This document shows positions 44,256-51,853 of a stretch of 64,000 nucleotides of DNA, piece after piece. The notes beneath the pieces were generated by a model, which saw only the letters and a list, made by a program, of their open reading frames with translations, was not told the DNA's origin and searched no databases. Numbering within the stretch: the first letter of the stretch is position 1; every line of letters begins with the position of its first letter. The DNA lies in contig JAFQGG010000030.1 in the NCBI GenBank assembly GCA_017415505.1, positions 25,987 to 89,986 of the forward strand. The letters are read 5' to 3'. Origin of the DNA: Clostridia bacterium. GTDB lineage: Bacteria > Bacillota > Clostridia > Christensenellales > Borkfalkiaceae. The translations under genes and the position numbers were made by a program.

Positions 44256-44300
44256 AGGAAAGAACGGTTACGAGCGCGTAACCGTTCTTTTCCTTTTTAC
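44256..44300. terminator. Bidirectional terminator between groEL and spo0A
   Basis: A long stem (44256-44272 with 44277-44294; core AAGAACGGTTACG) followed by TTTTT on the plus strand; it lies at the shared 3' ends of groEL and spo0A. Confidence 0.9.
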
Positions 44301-45058
44301 AGCATACTTTCCAAAATAAGCTTGTCCGCAACGAGCGCGATAAATTCGCTGTTCGTCGGTTTTTCCGTACCCAAATAAATTCTCGCGCCAAAAATCGCGT
44401 TAATCGCGTCGATTCGACCTCTATTCCACGCAACCTCTATCGCGTGGCGAATCGCTCTTTCTACTTTGCTTGAAGAAGTTGAAAACCGTTTCGCAATCGT
44501 TGGATATAATTCCTTCGTTACGTTGTTGATAATTTGCGGTTTTTCCACCGTCAATTTGATTCCTTCGCGTAAGTATCCGTAGCCTTTGATATGTGGCGGA
44601 ATACCGATAGAGATAAAAATTTCGCTAATTTTCTCGTCAACCGTTACCGATTTTCTTTTTCCTACGCTTCCCTCTTTCGACTCTACATGCTTGTCCTTCA
44701 AAAGCTCGCGAAAGCGTTCAAGCGCCGTTTGAACGGAGAACGGCTTCACGAAATAATACGCCGCGCCCTCGCTCATTGCTCGCTCGATCAAGGAATCGTT
44801 CGGTACGCCCGTTGCCACGATTCGCACTTCCGACCAAGTCTTTTTCGCCGTACGGATAATACTGCAACCGTCCATTCCCCTCAAAAACATGCTCACGACC
44901 ACAAGGTCGGGTTTTCGGTTTAATATGGCGTTTAAGCCCTCCTCGCCGTCGTCGCCCGCGTAAAGCACGGTAAAATCTTTGCTTTCTTCGAGCGCCGTTT
45001 TCATTTGTTCCAATACAGCCGTATTGGACTCCAACAAAATAACAGAATTGGATTTCAT
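44297..45058 (-). CDS. spo0A: Spo0A-type sporulation regulator with a degenerate receiver
   Basis: Response regulator of 253 aa. The C-terminal Spo0A DNA-binding domain is well conserved: ISIGIPPHIKGYGYLREGIK, KELYPTIAKRF and SKVERAIRHAIEVAW. The N-terminal receiver keeps its fold, Thr83 and Lys105 (in VKPF), but the phosphoacceptor Asp56 is Ser (VVVSMF), and the acidic pair Asp10/Asp11 reads Glu10/Ser11. A phosphorelay should therefore not phosphorylate it by the usual chemistry. It lies apart from spoIVB, its usual neighbour. A sigma-A promoter and Spo0A-box-like palindrome lie upstream. Identity as Spo0A is firm from the effector domain; regulation must differ from the classical scheme. 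Confidence 0.92.
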   Translation of the reverse strand: MKSNSVILLESNTAVLEQMKTALEESKDFTVLYAGDDGEEGLNAILNRKPDLVVVSMFLRGMDGCSIIRTAKKTWSEVRIVATGVPNDSLIERAMSEGAAYYFVKPFSVQTALERFRELLKDKHVESKEGSVGKRKSVTVDEKISEIFISIGIPPHIKGYGYLREGIKLTVEKPQIINNVTKELYPTIAKRFSTSSSKVERAIRHAIEVAWNRGRIDAINAIFGARIYLGTEKPTNSEFIALVADKLILESML

Positions 45059-45082
45059 AAAATCACACCTCCAAAAAAAATA

Positions 45083-45110
45083 TTATTCGTCAACACCAGC
45101 TGACGAATAA
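45083..45110 (-). promoter_or_regulatory. Palindrome of two Spo0A-box-like sequences at the spo0A start site
   Basis: Perfect 10-bp inverted repeat TTATTCGTCA (45083-45092) and TGACGAATAA (45101-45110). Each arm contains TGACGAA, matching the Spo0A box TGNCGAA. It covers the predicted transcription start. On the minus strand it is followed by a run of T (45073-45080), so it could also form a terminator-like leader hairpin. Confidence 0.65.
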
Positions 45111-45111
45111 C

Positions 45112-45140
45112 ATTATACTACAAATTATGGAATATGTAAA
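45112..45140 (-). promoter_or_regulatory. Sigma-A promoter of spo0A
   Basis: Minus strand -35 TTTACA (45135-45140), 17-base spacer, -10 TATAAT (45112-45117), directly beside the Spo0A-box-like palindrome. Confidence 0.8.
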
Positions 45141-45142
45141 GC

Positions 45143-45212
45143 GATTATTTTACAATATTTCAAATTATTTTTATTTATTGTAAAATATTTTGTCGAATAT
45201 TGTAAAATAATC
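45143..45212. repeat. 17-bp inverted repeat and Spo0A box upstream of the spo0A promoter
   Basis: Perfect 17-bp arms at 45143-45159 and 45196-45212 (each built on TTTTACAATA/TATTGTAAAA), with a third copy of that word in the loop near 45177. A perfect Spo0A box TGTCGAA is at 45191-45197. A candidate activator or repressor platform. Confidence 0.6.
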
Positions 45213-45239
45213 GGAGATATTAACGAAAATGGAAAATGA

Positions 45240-46814
45240 TTAGGTCGTTTCTTCGATATATTCGTCGTAAGTGACTTGTCTATCGTAGACTTTTGTTTCG
45301 TTGATTTCAATAATACGGTTTGCGACGGTATTCATAAGTTCTTGGTCGTGCGAAGTCAACAGCATACAGCCTCGGTAGTTGCTTAAACCGTTATTGAGCG
45401 CCGTGATTGATTCCAAATCGAGGTGGTTGGTAGGTTCGTCGAAAATGAGGAAATTGCTCCCTTCCAGCATCATTTTTGCAAGCATACAACGCACTTTTTC
45501 GCCACCCGACAAAACTTTCGCCTTTTTCAAAGCCTCTTCACCCGAGAACAACATTCTACCAAGCCAACCGCGAAGGTATTCTTCGTAATGATCGTTGGAG
45601 TATTGCGAAAGCCATTCTACGAGGTTCAAGTCGCAATTTTCAAAATATTCGTTGTTGTTTTGAGGGAAATAGGAAACGCTAATCGTTTTGCCCCATTTTA
45701 CCGTACCTGCGTCCGGTTGCTCTTTGCCCATTAAAATATCGTAAAGCATCGTAAGTGTGGTGCTCTTATCCGAAACGATACCGATTTTCTCGTCGCGTTG
45801 CACGGTGAAGGACAAATCTTTGAAATACCCCTCTTTCGTAAGCCCCTCGACCATAAGAATATCGTGTCCGATTTCTTTTTCGAATTTGAAATCGATATAC
45901 GGGTATTTCCGAAGCGAAGGCTTGAAATCGTTGATCGTGAGTTTTTCAAGCTCTTTTTTACGCGAAGTCGCTTGGCGGGATTTTGAAGCGTTTGCGGCGA
46001 AACGCGCGATAAATTCTTGCAATTCCTTTGCGCGCTGTTCCGCTTTCTTGTTTTGTTCTTTTTGTTGACGGGCAAGCAGTTGGCTCGTTTGATACCAAAA
46101 ATCGTAGTTACCCACGTACATATTGATTTTGCCGAAATCCACGTCGCAAATGTTCGTACAAACCTTATTGAGGAAGTGACGGTTGTGCGAAACGATAATA
46201 ATCGTGTTTTCAAAATCCATCAAATAATTTTCAAGCCAACGCACCGTTTTAATATCGAGGTTGTTGGTCGGCTCGTCGAGAAGCAATACGTCGGGGTCGC
46301 CAAACAGAGCTTGCGCAAGCAGTACGCGAACTTTTTGCTTTGCGTCTAAATCGCTCATGAGCGAATAATGATTTTCCTCGGCGATATCGAGCGCGTTGAG
46401 AAGCTGTGCCGCTTGAAATTCGGCGTCGTAGCCGTTCATTTCCGCAAACTCGCTTTCCAATTCCGCCGCGCGAACACCGTCCTCTTCCGTAAAATCGGGC
46501 TTTGCGTAAAGCGCGTCTTTCTCGTCCATAACCTCGACGAGTCTTTTATAGCCGAGCATAACCGTACGAAGCACCGTTTCGTCGTCGTACATATTTTGGT
46601 TTTGTTGCAAAACGGACATACGCTCGTTTTTATCCATAGAAACGAACCCCTTTTGCGGTTCGATTTCCCCCGAAAGCACCTTCAAAAAGGTAGATTTTCC
46701 CGCGCCGTTCGCGCCGATAATACCGTAACAGTTCCCTTTCGTAAATTTAAGATTTACGTCCTCGAAAAGTTTTTTACTCCCGTACTGTAAAGATACGCCT
46801 GTAACTTGTAACAT
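45240..46814 (-). CDS. ABC-F family ATPase (YbiT type)
   Basis: Soluble tandem-ATPase that acts on the ribosome. The first nucleotide-binding domain has Walker A GANGAGKST, a degenerate signature SDLDAKQKVRVLLAQA and Walker B LLLDEPTNNLD; a charged interdomain linker (about 230-300) follows; the second domain has a serine-rich DKSTTLT loop in place of a clear Walker A glycine pattern, signature LSGGEKVRCMLAKM and FDEPTNHLD. The unusual first signature is typical of the YbiT subgroup. It has its own promoter and is 524 aa. Translation-factor function is inferred from the family; antibiotic resistance is less likely. Confidence 0.9.
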   Translation of the reverse strand: MLQVTGVSLQYGSKKLFEDVNLKFTKGNCYGIIGANGAGKSTFLKVLSGEIEPQKGFVSMDKNERMSVLQQNQNMYDDETVLRTVMLGYKRLVEVMDEKDALYAKPDFTEEDGVRAAELESEFAEMNGYDAEFQAAQLLNALDIAEENHYSLMSDLDAKQKVRVLLAQALFGDPDVLLLDEPTNNLDIKTVRWLENYLMDFENTIIIVSHNRHFLNKVCTNICDVDFGKINMYVGNYDFWYQTSQLLARQQKEQNKKAEQRAKELQEFIARFAANASKSRQATSRKKELEKLTINDFKPSLRKYPYIDFKFEKEIGHDILMVEGLTKEGYFKDLSFTVQRDEKIGIVSDKSTTLTMLYDILMGKEQPDAGTVKWGKTISVSYFPQNNNEYFENCDLNLVEWLSQYSNDHYEEYLRGWLGRMLFSGEEALKKAKVLSGGEKVRCMLAKMMLEGSNFLIFDEPTNHLDLESITALNNGLSNYRGCMLLTSHDQELMNTVANRIIEINETKVYDRQVTYDEYIEETT

Positions 46815-46846
46815 ATTTTGATTACCTCTTATTTTTTTCCTGTAAG

Positions 46847-46875
46847 ATTATACCATATAAAAAGAAAATAAGCAA
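46847..46875 (-). promoter_or_regulatory. Sigma-A promoter of the ABC-F gene
   Basis: Minus strand -35 TTGCTT (46870-46875), 17-base spacer, -10 TATAAT (46847-46852). Confidence 0.75.
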
Positions 46876-46920
46876 TCGTTTGCGCCCCGAAAACGCAAAC
46901 ATTCAAACAAAATCGAGCGT

Positions 46921-46956
46921 AAAAAGAGAAACGCCTCCGTTTGGGAAGCGTTTCCT
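46921..46956 (-). terminator. Terminator after acpP
   Basis: Stem GAAACGC (46928-46934) with GCGTTTC (46948-46954), extended by inner CC/GG pairs, followed by CTCTTTTTA on the minus strand. Confidence 0.75.
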
Positions 46957-46966
46957 TCAATTTTTC

Positions 46967-47194
46967 TTATTTAATAAGTTTTTCAATTTCCGCTGCTACG
47001 TCGGCAACCGTAACGAGGTTTTCAACCTCTTCGTCGGGAATCATAACGCCGTATTCGTCTTCAAGACGGCTTAAAAGTTCCACAACGTCCAACGAATCCG
47101 CACCGAGATCTTCAACGATCTTTGCGTCGGGCGTTACCTTTTCCAAAGGCAGGTTGAGTGCTTCCGCAAGCATAGCTTGAATTTTTTCCAACAT
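46967..47194 (-). CDS. acpP: Acyl carrier protein
   Basis: Acidic 75-aa four-helix carrier for fatty-acid synthesis. The phosphopantetheine attachment motif is GADSLDVVEL with Ser34. The start at 47194 has TTGGAGGAT upstream; a longer frame through the leader is rejected. It stands alone, not with fab genes, with its own consensus promoter and terminator. A small hairpin AAGTTT/AAACTT lies in the leader. Confidence 0.95.
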   Translation of the reverse strand: MLEKIQAMLAEALNLPLEKVTPDAKIVEDLGADSLDVVELLSRLEDEYGVMIPDEEVENLVTVADVAAEIEKLIK

Positions 47195-47240
47195 ATTAAG
47201 TATCCTCCAAAATTTTAAGTTTTTCAAACTTACTTAGATT

Positions 47241-47269
47241 ATTATACTATCAATTCCCATAAATGTCAA
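47241..47269 (-). promoter_or_regulatory. Consensus sigma-A promoter of acpP
   Basis: Minus strand -35 TTGACA (47264-47269), 17-base spacer, -10 TATAAT (47241-47246). Confidence 0.9.
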
Positions 47270-47292
47270 GCGTTTTTTCGACATTTTTCGTT

Positions 47293-49470
47293 TTAGCCGT
47301 TTTTAGGCGTCTTTCGCATCGTCAAAGCGATACGGTTCTTTTTAAGATCCACCTCTTTCACGCGAACTTGCACCACTTGCCCGACTTTTAACGCTTCGGA
47401 AGGATGGCTAATATATTTATCCGTAATTTCCGAAATATGCACGAGTCCGTCTTGATGTACGCCGATATCGATAAACGCACCGAACGCCACTACGTTACGC
47501 ACCGTTCCCGTAAGCTCCATTCCCGCCTTCAAATCGGCAATACTCAACAAATCTTTGCGCAAAACGGGCGCGGGCAAGCTTTCGCGAATATCGCGACCGG
47601 GTTTCATAAGCTCCGTTACGATATCGGAGAGCGTTTCCGTATCCAACTGCGTTTCCCGCGCTACCCTTTCCGCGCCGTACGCGCTTATTTTTTGACGAAG
47701 ATCGGCAATTCTTCGCGCGCGCACGTCCTCTTTCGTGTACTTGAACAATCCGAGTAATTTTTCCGCTTTTTCATAGCTCTCGGGATGCACCGCCGTATTA
47801 TCGAATACGTTTTCCCCGCAATCGATACGCAAGAAGCCCGCGCATTGCGTAAACGCCTTTTCGCCGAGTTTCGGTACTTTCAAAAGCTGTTTTCTCGACC
47901 TAAATTTGCCGTTCTCTTCACGGTAGGTGACGATATTTTTCGCAACCGTAGCGTTTAACCCCGCCACGTAGCGAAGCAACGACACGCTCGCCGTATTCAA
48001 GTCCACACCCACGCTGTTTACGCAATCTTCCAATACGCCCGACAAAGCCTCATCCAAGCGTTTTTGGTTCATATCGTGTTGATATTGCCCAACGCCTATG
48101 GATTTAGGATCGATTTTAATAAGCTCGGCAAGCGGGTCTTGCAAACGCCGTGCAATCGATACCGCACTTCTTGCCGTAACGTCATAATCGGGGAATTCTT
48201 CCGCGCCGAGCGCACTCGCCGAATACACAGAAGCCCCCGCTTCGTTGACGATTACGTACGCCACTTCTCTGCCCGTTTCCGCCTTGATTTCCTTAATCAA
48301 TTCCACGATAAAAATCTCGCTTTCCTTGCTTGCCGTACCGTTTCCGCAAGAAATGACTTGCACGCCGTATTTTGCAATCAATTTTTTCAAAACGACCTTG
48401 GCTTCTTCCGTTTTGTTTTGCGGAGGCGTGGGATACACGACCGTTTTATCGAGCACCTTACCCGTTCCGTCCACCACGCAAATTTTGCAACCCGTACGGT
48501 ACGCGGGATCCCAACCCAGGGTAATTTTATCTTTTACGGGCGGTTGCATTAACAGCGGTTTTAAGTTCATTTCAAATATCTTGATTGCTTCCTCGCTCGC
48601 GTCTTCAAAAAGTTGTGCGCGAACTTCCCTTTCCACGGACGGCGCAATCAACCGATCGTATCCGTCTTCCGCGGCTTCTTTCACGATTTTCGTGCTTTCC
48701 CCGCCGTCCTTGATAAAATTCGCCGCCGTGATACGCTTTGCGAGATCCGCGTTTACGAGAATGGAAACTTTCAAAAATTCTTCCTTTTCCCCGCGATTGA
48801 GCGCGAGAATACGGTGTCCTTTCACTTCGCCCACGGGTTCGTGATAATCGGCGTACATTTCATATTTCTTTTCCTCGTCCTCTTGTTCCTTGCCCTTTGC
48901 GTACGAGGAAACGATTTCCCCGTGACGGAAGAAGAAGTTTCTAAGCTTTTTGCGCGTTGCCGCGTCGTCGGAAACGATTTCCGCGATAATATCCCTTGCG
49001 CCGTCGATTGCCTCCGTTACGCTCACAACTTCCGCAGAAAGGTATTTTTCCGCCTCTTTTTCAACGGAAAGCGTTTTATCCTGTTCGAGAATTTTGTCGG
49101 CGAGCGGTTGCAAGCCCTTGGCTATTGCAACGGACGCGCGCGTCTTTCTCTTTTGTTTATACGGACGGTATACGTCCTCTACGTCGGTAAGCGTGGTCGC
49201 CGAAGCCAACGCAAAGGTAATTTCCTCCGTCATTTTGCCCTGTTCCGTAATGGAATTGACTACCTCTTCCTTTCTCTTTTCAAGGTTGCGAAGATAGGTG
49301 AGCCTATCAAAAAGCGCACGCAAAACTTGGTCGTCGCAACTACCCGTCATTTCTTTGCGGTATCGCGCGATAAAGGGCACGGTATTCCCCTCGTCGAGAA
49401 GGGAAATAATATTCTTTGCGTGCGTGGGGTTGAGGTTAAATTCTTCCGTAATCGTTTGTAAAATGTCCAT
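47293..49470 (-). CDS. tex: RNA-binding transcriptional accessory protein Tex
   Basis: Large nucleic-acid-binding protein of 725 aa. In order: an N-terminal Tex helical region with HAKNIISLLDEGNTVPFIARYRKE (read in part), a YqgF/RuvC-like domain around 320-450 (KITLGWDPAYRTGCKICVVD, read in part), helix-hairpin-helix motifs about 495-560, and a C-terminal S1 domain (about 645-720, ELTGTVRNVVAFGAFIDIGV). The length and order are normal for Tex. It may take part in transcription or RNA-related stress functions. It lies 4 bases after the AlkD-like gene. Confidence 0.95.
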   Translation of the reverse strand: MDILQTITEEFNLNPTHAKNIISLLDEGNTVPFIARYRKEMTGSCDDQVLRALFDRLTYLRNLEKRKEEVVNSITEQGKMTEEITFALASATTLTDVEDVYRPYKQKRKTRASVAIAKGLQPLADKILEQDKTLSVEKEAEKYLSAEVVSVTEAIDGARDIIAEIVSDDAATRKKLRNFFFRHGEIVSSYAKGKEQEDEEKKYEMYADYHEPVGEVKGHRILALNRGEKEEFLKVSILVNADLAKRITAANFIKDGGESTKIVKEAAEDGYDRLIAPSVEREVRAQLFEDASEEAIKIFEMNLKPLLMQPPVKDKITLGWDPAYRTGCKICVVDGTGKVLDKTVVYPTPPQNKTEEAKVVLKKLIAKYGVQVISCGNGTASKESEIFIVELIKEIKAETGREVAYVIVNEAGASVYSASALGAEEFPDYDVTARSAVSIARRLQDPLAELIKIDPKSIGVGQYQHDMNQKRLDEALSGVLEDCVNSVGVDLNTASVSLLRYVAGLNATVAKNIVTYREENGKFRSRKQLLKVPKLGEKAFTQCAGFLRIDCGENVFDNTAVHPESYEKAEKLLGLFKYTKEDVRARRIADLRQKISAYGAERVARETQLDTETLSDIVTELMKPGRDIRESLPAPVLRKDLLSIADLKAGMELTGTVRNVVAFGAFIDIGVHQDGLVHISEITDKYISHPSEALKVGQVVQVRVKEVDLKKNRIALTMRKTPKNG

Positions 49471-49474
49471 AGTC

Positions 49475-50152
49475 TTACCTTACTTTATTTATTTTTAAGG
49501 AACGCAAAAATTCCTTTCGTTCTTTTGATAAACGATAGCTTTCTATCGCTTTTTGTATTGTTTTATCGTGCGTTTTATTATCCAAAACGCCACCGTTTAA
49601 TATATCCAATCCGTCCTCGTAACGCTTAATAAGTACTTCCGCCGTCAACCACGAAGCCGCCATATGCACGTAATAATACTTCGTGTTTGCACGGCTTAAA
49701 AAACTGCGAATTACGGGCATATACGCTTCTTCTATATATTCGTTCAATAGTACGACGAGCGGATAACGCTCAAAGTATTCCCCGCCCTTTTCAAATATCC
49801 TTTCGAGTACGGGTAAAAATTCTTCACGATGCTTTTTAATACATTTCGCCTTAAAACAATCGCAAGTCGCCCAATTATCCATAAGTTCCACGCACTTTTC
49901 TACGAAAAGCGCGAAGTCAGCGTACGGCAACGAAGATATAACGGTGAGCTTAATAAAAGTCACCTCGTAAAACTCGTCGGGAAAGGAAAATAGCCGTTTT
50001 GGCTCGCCCGCGTATTTCTTGGCGATCGAACGCATTATCGGCGTGCGCACGCCAAGAATTTTTTGTTTCGTTGGAATAAGTTTTCTTTGAAAAAGGGCGA
50101 ACGCTTCTTCTTTATGGGCGTTGAGTTCTTCAAGTAACTGCGAATATTCCAT
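49475..50152 (-). CDS. AlkD-like DNA alkylation repair protein
   Basis: HEAT-like-repeat DNA glycosylase family (AlkC/AlkD). Recognisable segments are ILGVRTPIMRSIAKKY, the DNWATCDCFKAK stretch with the Trp/Asp of the active surface, and YYYVHMAASWLTAEV. The start at 50152 is set by GGAAGGAGG; the preceding 81 bases read in the same frame but belong to the upstream glycosylase gene, with which it overlaps by 23 bases. It removes alkylated purines if catalytic, which is unproven. Paired with another base-excision glycosylase. Confidence 0.87.
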   Translation of the reverse strand: MEYSQLLEELNAHKEEAFALFQRKLIPTKQKILGVRTPIMRSIAKKYAGEPKRLFSFPDEFYEVTFIKLTVISSLPYADFALFVEKCVELMDNWATCDCFKAKCIKKHREEFLPVLERIFEKGGEYFERYPLVVLLNEYIEEAYMPVIRSFLSRANTKYYYVHMAASWLTAEVLIKRYEDGLDILNGGVLDNKTHDKTIQKAIESYRLSKERKEFLRSLKINKVR

Positions 50153-50621
50153 CGAGCACCTCCTTCCACGCCTGCTCTTCGTAACGCGGATTCGCGGAGC
50201 TCGTCGAGGGCATTTTATAATACGGAATTGCAATTCCTTCGTACGAGCGCAAAAACAGTTGATACGCCAGCGTGCCGTTGAGTAAAATCGCTTCGATTTT
50301 CGCTTTTTTTAGTACTTCGCTTAAATCCGCCGTTTCCTCGTTTCGCACGGTAGCGTCGGACGAACCGTCTATTTCGCACGCCGTAATCATATCCCAAAGC
50401 GCGATTTTGTTGCGATACAAAAACGCGCGTTTTCCCTCCGTCGTTTCGGGCACGGATTCGCCGAAATACCCGCAAATCATTTTCCAGAATCGGTTTTGTT
50501 TGTTTCCGTAATAAAAATCGATTTGTCTGCTTTTCACCGACGGAAAACTACCCAAAATCAACACGCGACTGTCTTCTTGGAACACGGGGGCAAACCCGAT
50601 TTTTCTTTTTTCGCTTTTCAT
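50130..50621 (-). CDS. DNA-deoxyinosine (hypoxanthine) glycosylase, UDG family 6
   Basis: Member of the uracil-DNA-glycosylase superfamily, HDG/MUG-like group that excises hypoxanthine from deaminated adenine. Family segments are VLILGSFPSVKSRQIDFYYG, then NRFWKMICGYFG, ALWDMITACEIDGSSD, ILLNGTLAYQLF and LPSTS-like MPSTSSANPRY. The length of 163 aa is normal. Its start overlaps the M16 peptidase stop (ATGA) and its end overlaps the AlkD-like gene, so the three are co-translated. Confidence 0.85.
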   Translation of the reverse strand: MKSEKRKIGFAPVFQEDSRVLILGSFPSVKSRQIDFYYGNKQNRFWKMICGYFGESVPETTEGKRAFLYRNKIALWDMITACEIDGSSDATVRNEETADLSEVLKKAKIEAILLNGTLAYQLFLRSYEGIAIPYYKMPSTSSANPRYEEQAWKEVLDGIFAVT

Positions 50622-51838
50622 ATATTTCCAATCAACGAAGTCGCCTTGTCCGCGTCGTTGAACATGAGCGAAATAACGGCAAGCGCGTCTTCATAGCTCA
50701 TTGCGTTGATTCTTTGCATTTTTTCTTCAAAATCAAAGATTTTATCAAACTGCAACATATATTTCCCGTAAAGAAGCATTTGCGCGTTACTGCTTTCGTT
50801 GCTAAAAAACATACCCGATTTGATTTGTTCGCGACTGCGAAGGAACTCGTCGTTCGTGATACCGTTTTTACGGATATCGTTTACGACCTCATAAACGGCT
50901 TCAAGCGCCGAATCCTTTTGCGCGGGATTAACGCCTGCGTAAATGATTTGCGAACCGCACTCCGCAAACGGGGAAATATAGGAATACACGGAATAGGCAA
51001 GCCCGCGCTTTTCCCGAACCTCTTGGAAAAGACGGGAACTCATCGTACCGCCGAGCACGCCGTTTACCGCGTTTAACGCGTCCTCCGATTCGTGTCCGCG
51101 CGGAAGCGCGGGATACGCGATGCCAAGGTGCATTTGTTCGATCGGCTTCGTCTTAACGAGATTTTTACGGGCGCGAAGAATCGTGGGTGTACGCTTTTCA
51201 AATTGCCCTTTCTCCAATTTCCCGAAATGCGTTTCCACAAGCGCTTGCGCCGTTACCGGATCGATATCCCCCGCAAACGATATAACGATATTTTCGGGGC
51301 AATAGCGCGCTTTTTTGTATTTTTGAATATCGTCAAAGGTAAAACCTTTCACGTTATTTGCCGTACCGAGAATATTCCTTCCGTAATTTTGTCCTCCGTA
51401 AAAAGCGTTTGCCAACAAATCCAAGCAAAGATCTTCGGGCGTGTCCTCGTTCATGGAAATTTCCTCGCAAACGACCCCCTTTTCCCTGTCCATTTCCTCT
51501 TCGGGAAAAGTGGAATCCAAGAACAAATCGGCAAGGATTTCAAAACACTCTAAGGTATGGTCACTCGTGCATTTGGAATAATAACAAGTCAAATCCTTGC
51601 CCGTAAAAGCGTTTACCTGCGCGCCGAGGCGGTCGAACGCGTCGGACACTTCGAACGCGTTGCGCTTTTTCGTGCCCTTAAACTGCATATGCTCAATAAA
51701 ATGGGAAATCCCGTCCTCGGCGTCCGTTTCCGCGCTTGCACCCGTTCCCACGAGTATCCCCATCGTTACGGACATCAAACCTTGCATTCTTTTTACCACG
51801 AGCCGAAGCCCGTTTTCGTATCTCTTTTCAAAAACCAT
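50618..51838 (-). CDS. M16 family metallopeptidase (MlpA/YmxG-like)
   Basis: Zinc peptidase of the pitrilysin family, 406 aa in two homologous halves. The inverted zinc motif HxxEH is HFIEHMQF near residue 46, and the distal glutamate ligand is in the CEEISMNEDTPED segment. The C-terminal half holds the R/Y pair region LAYSVYSYISPFAECG. It lies directly downstream of the YlxY-like gene, the same adjacency (ylxY-mlpA) as in Bacillus. Confidence 0.92.
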   Translation of the reverse strand: MVFEKRYENGLRLVVKRMQGLMSVTMGILVGTGASAETDAEDGISHFIEHMQFKGTKKRNAFEVSDAFDRLGAQVNAFTGKDLTCYYSKCTSDHTLECFEILADLFLDSTFPEEEMDREKGVVCEEISMNEDTPEDLCLDLLANAFYGGQNYGRNILGTANNVKGFTFDDIQKYKKARYCPENIVISFAGDIDPVTAQALVETHFGKLEKGQFEKRTPTILRARKNLVKTKPIEQMHLGIAYPALPRGHESEDALNAVNGVLGGTMSSRLFQEVREKRGLAYSVYSYISPFAECGSQIIYAGVNPAQKDSALEAVYEVVNDIRKNGITNDEFLRSREQIKSGMFFSNESSNAQMLLYGKYMLQFDKIFDFEEKMQRINAMSYEDALAVISLMFNDADKATSLIGNI

Positions 51839-51853
51839 CGTATCTCCTCGTTT

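Noticed and set aside
45143-45212. Terminator of the ABC-F gene
   Set aside because: The inverted repeat has a 36-base loop, AT-only pairing for most of its length and no T-run after either arm.
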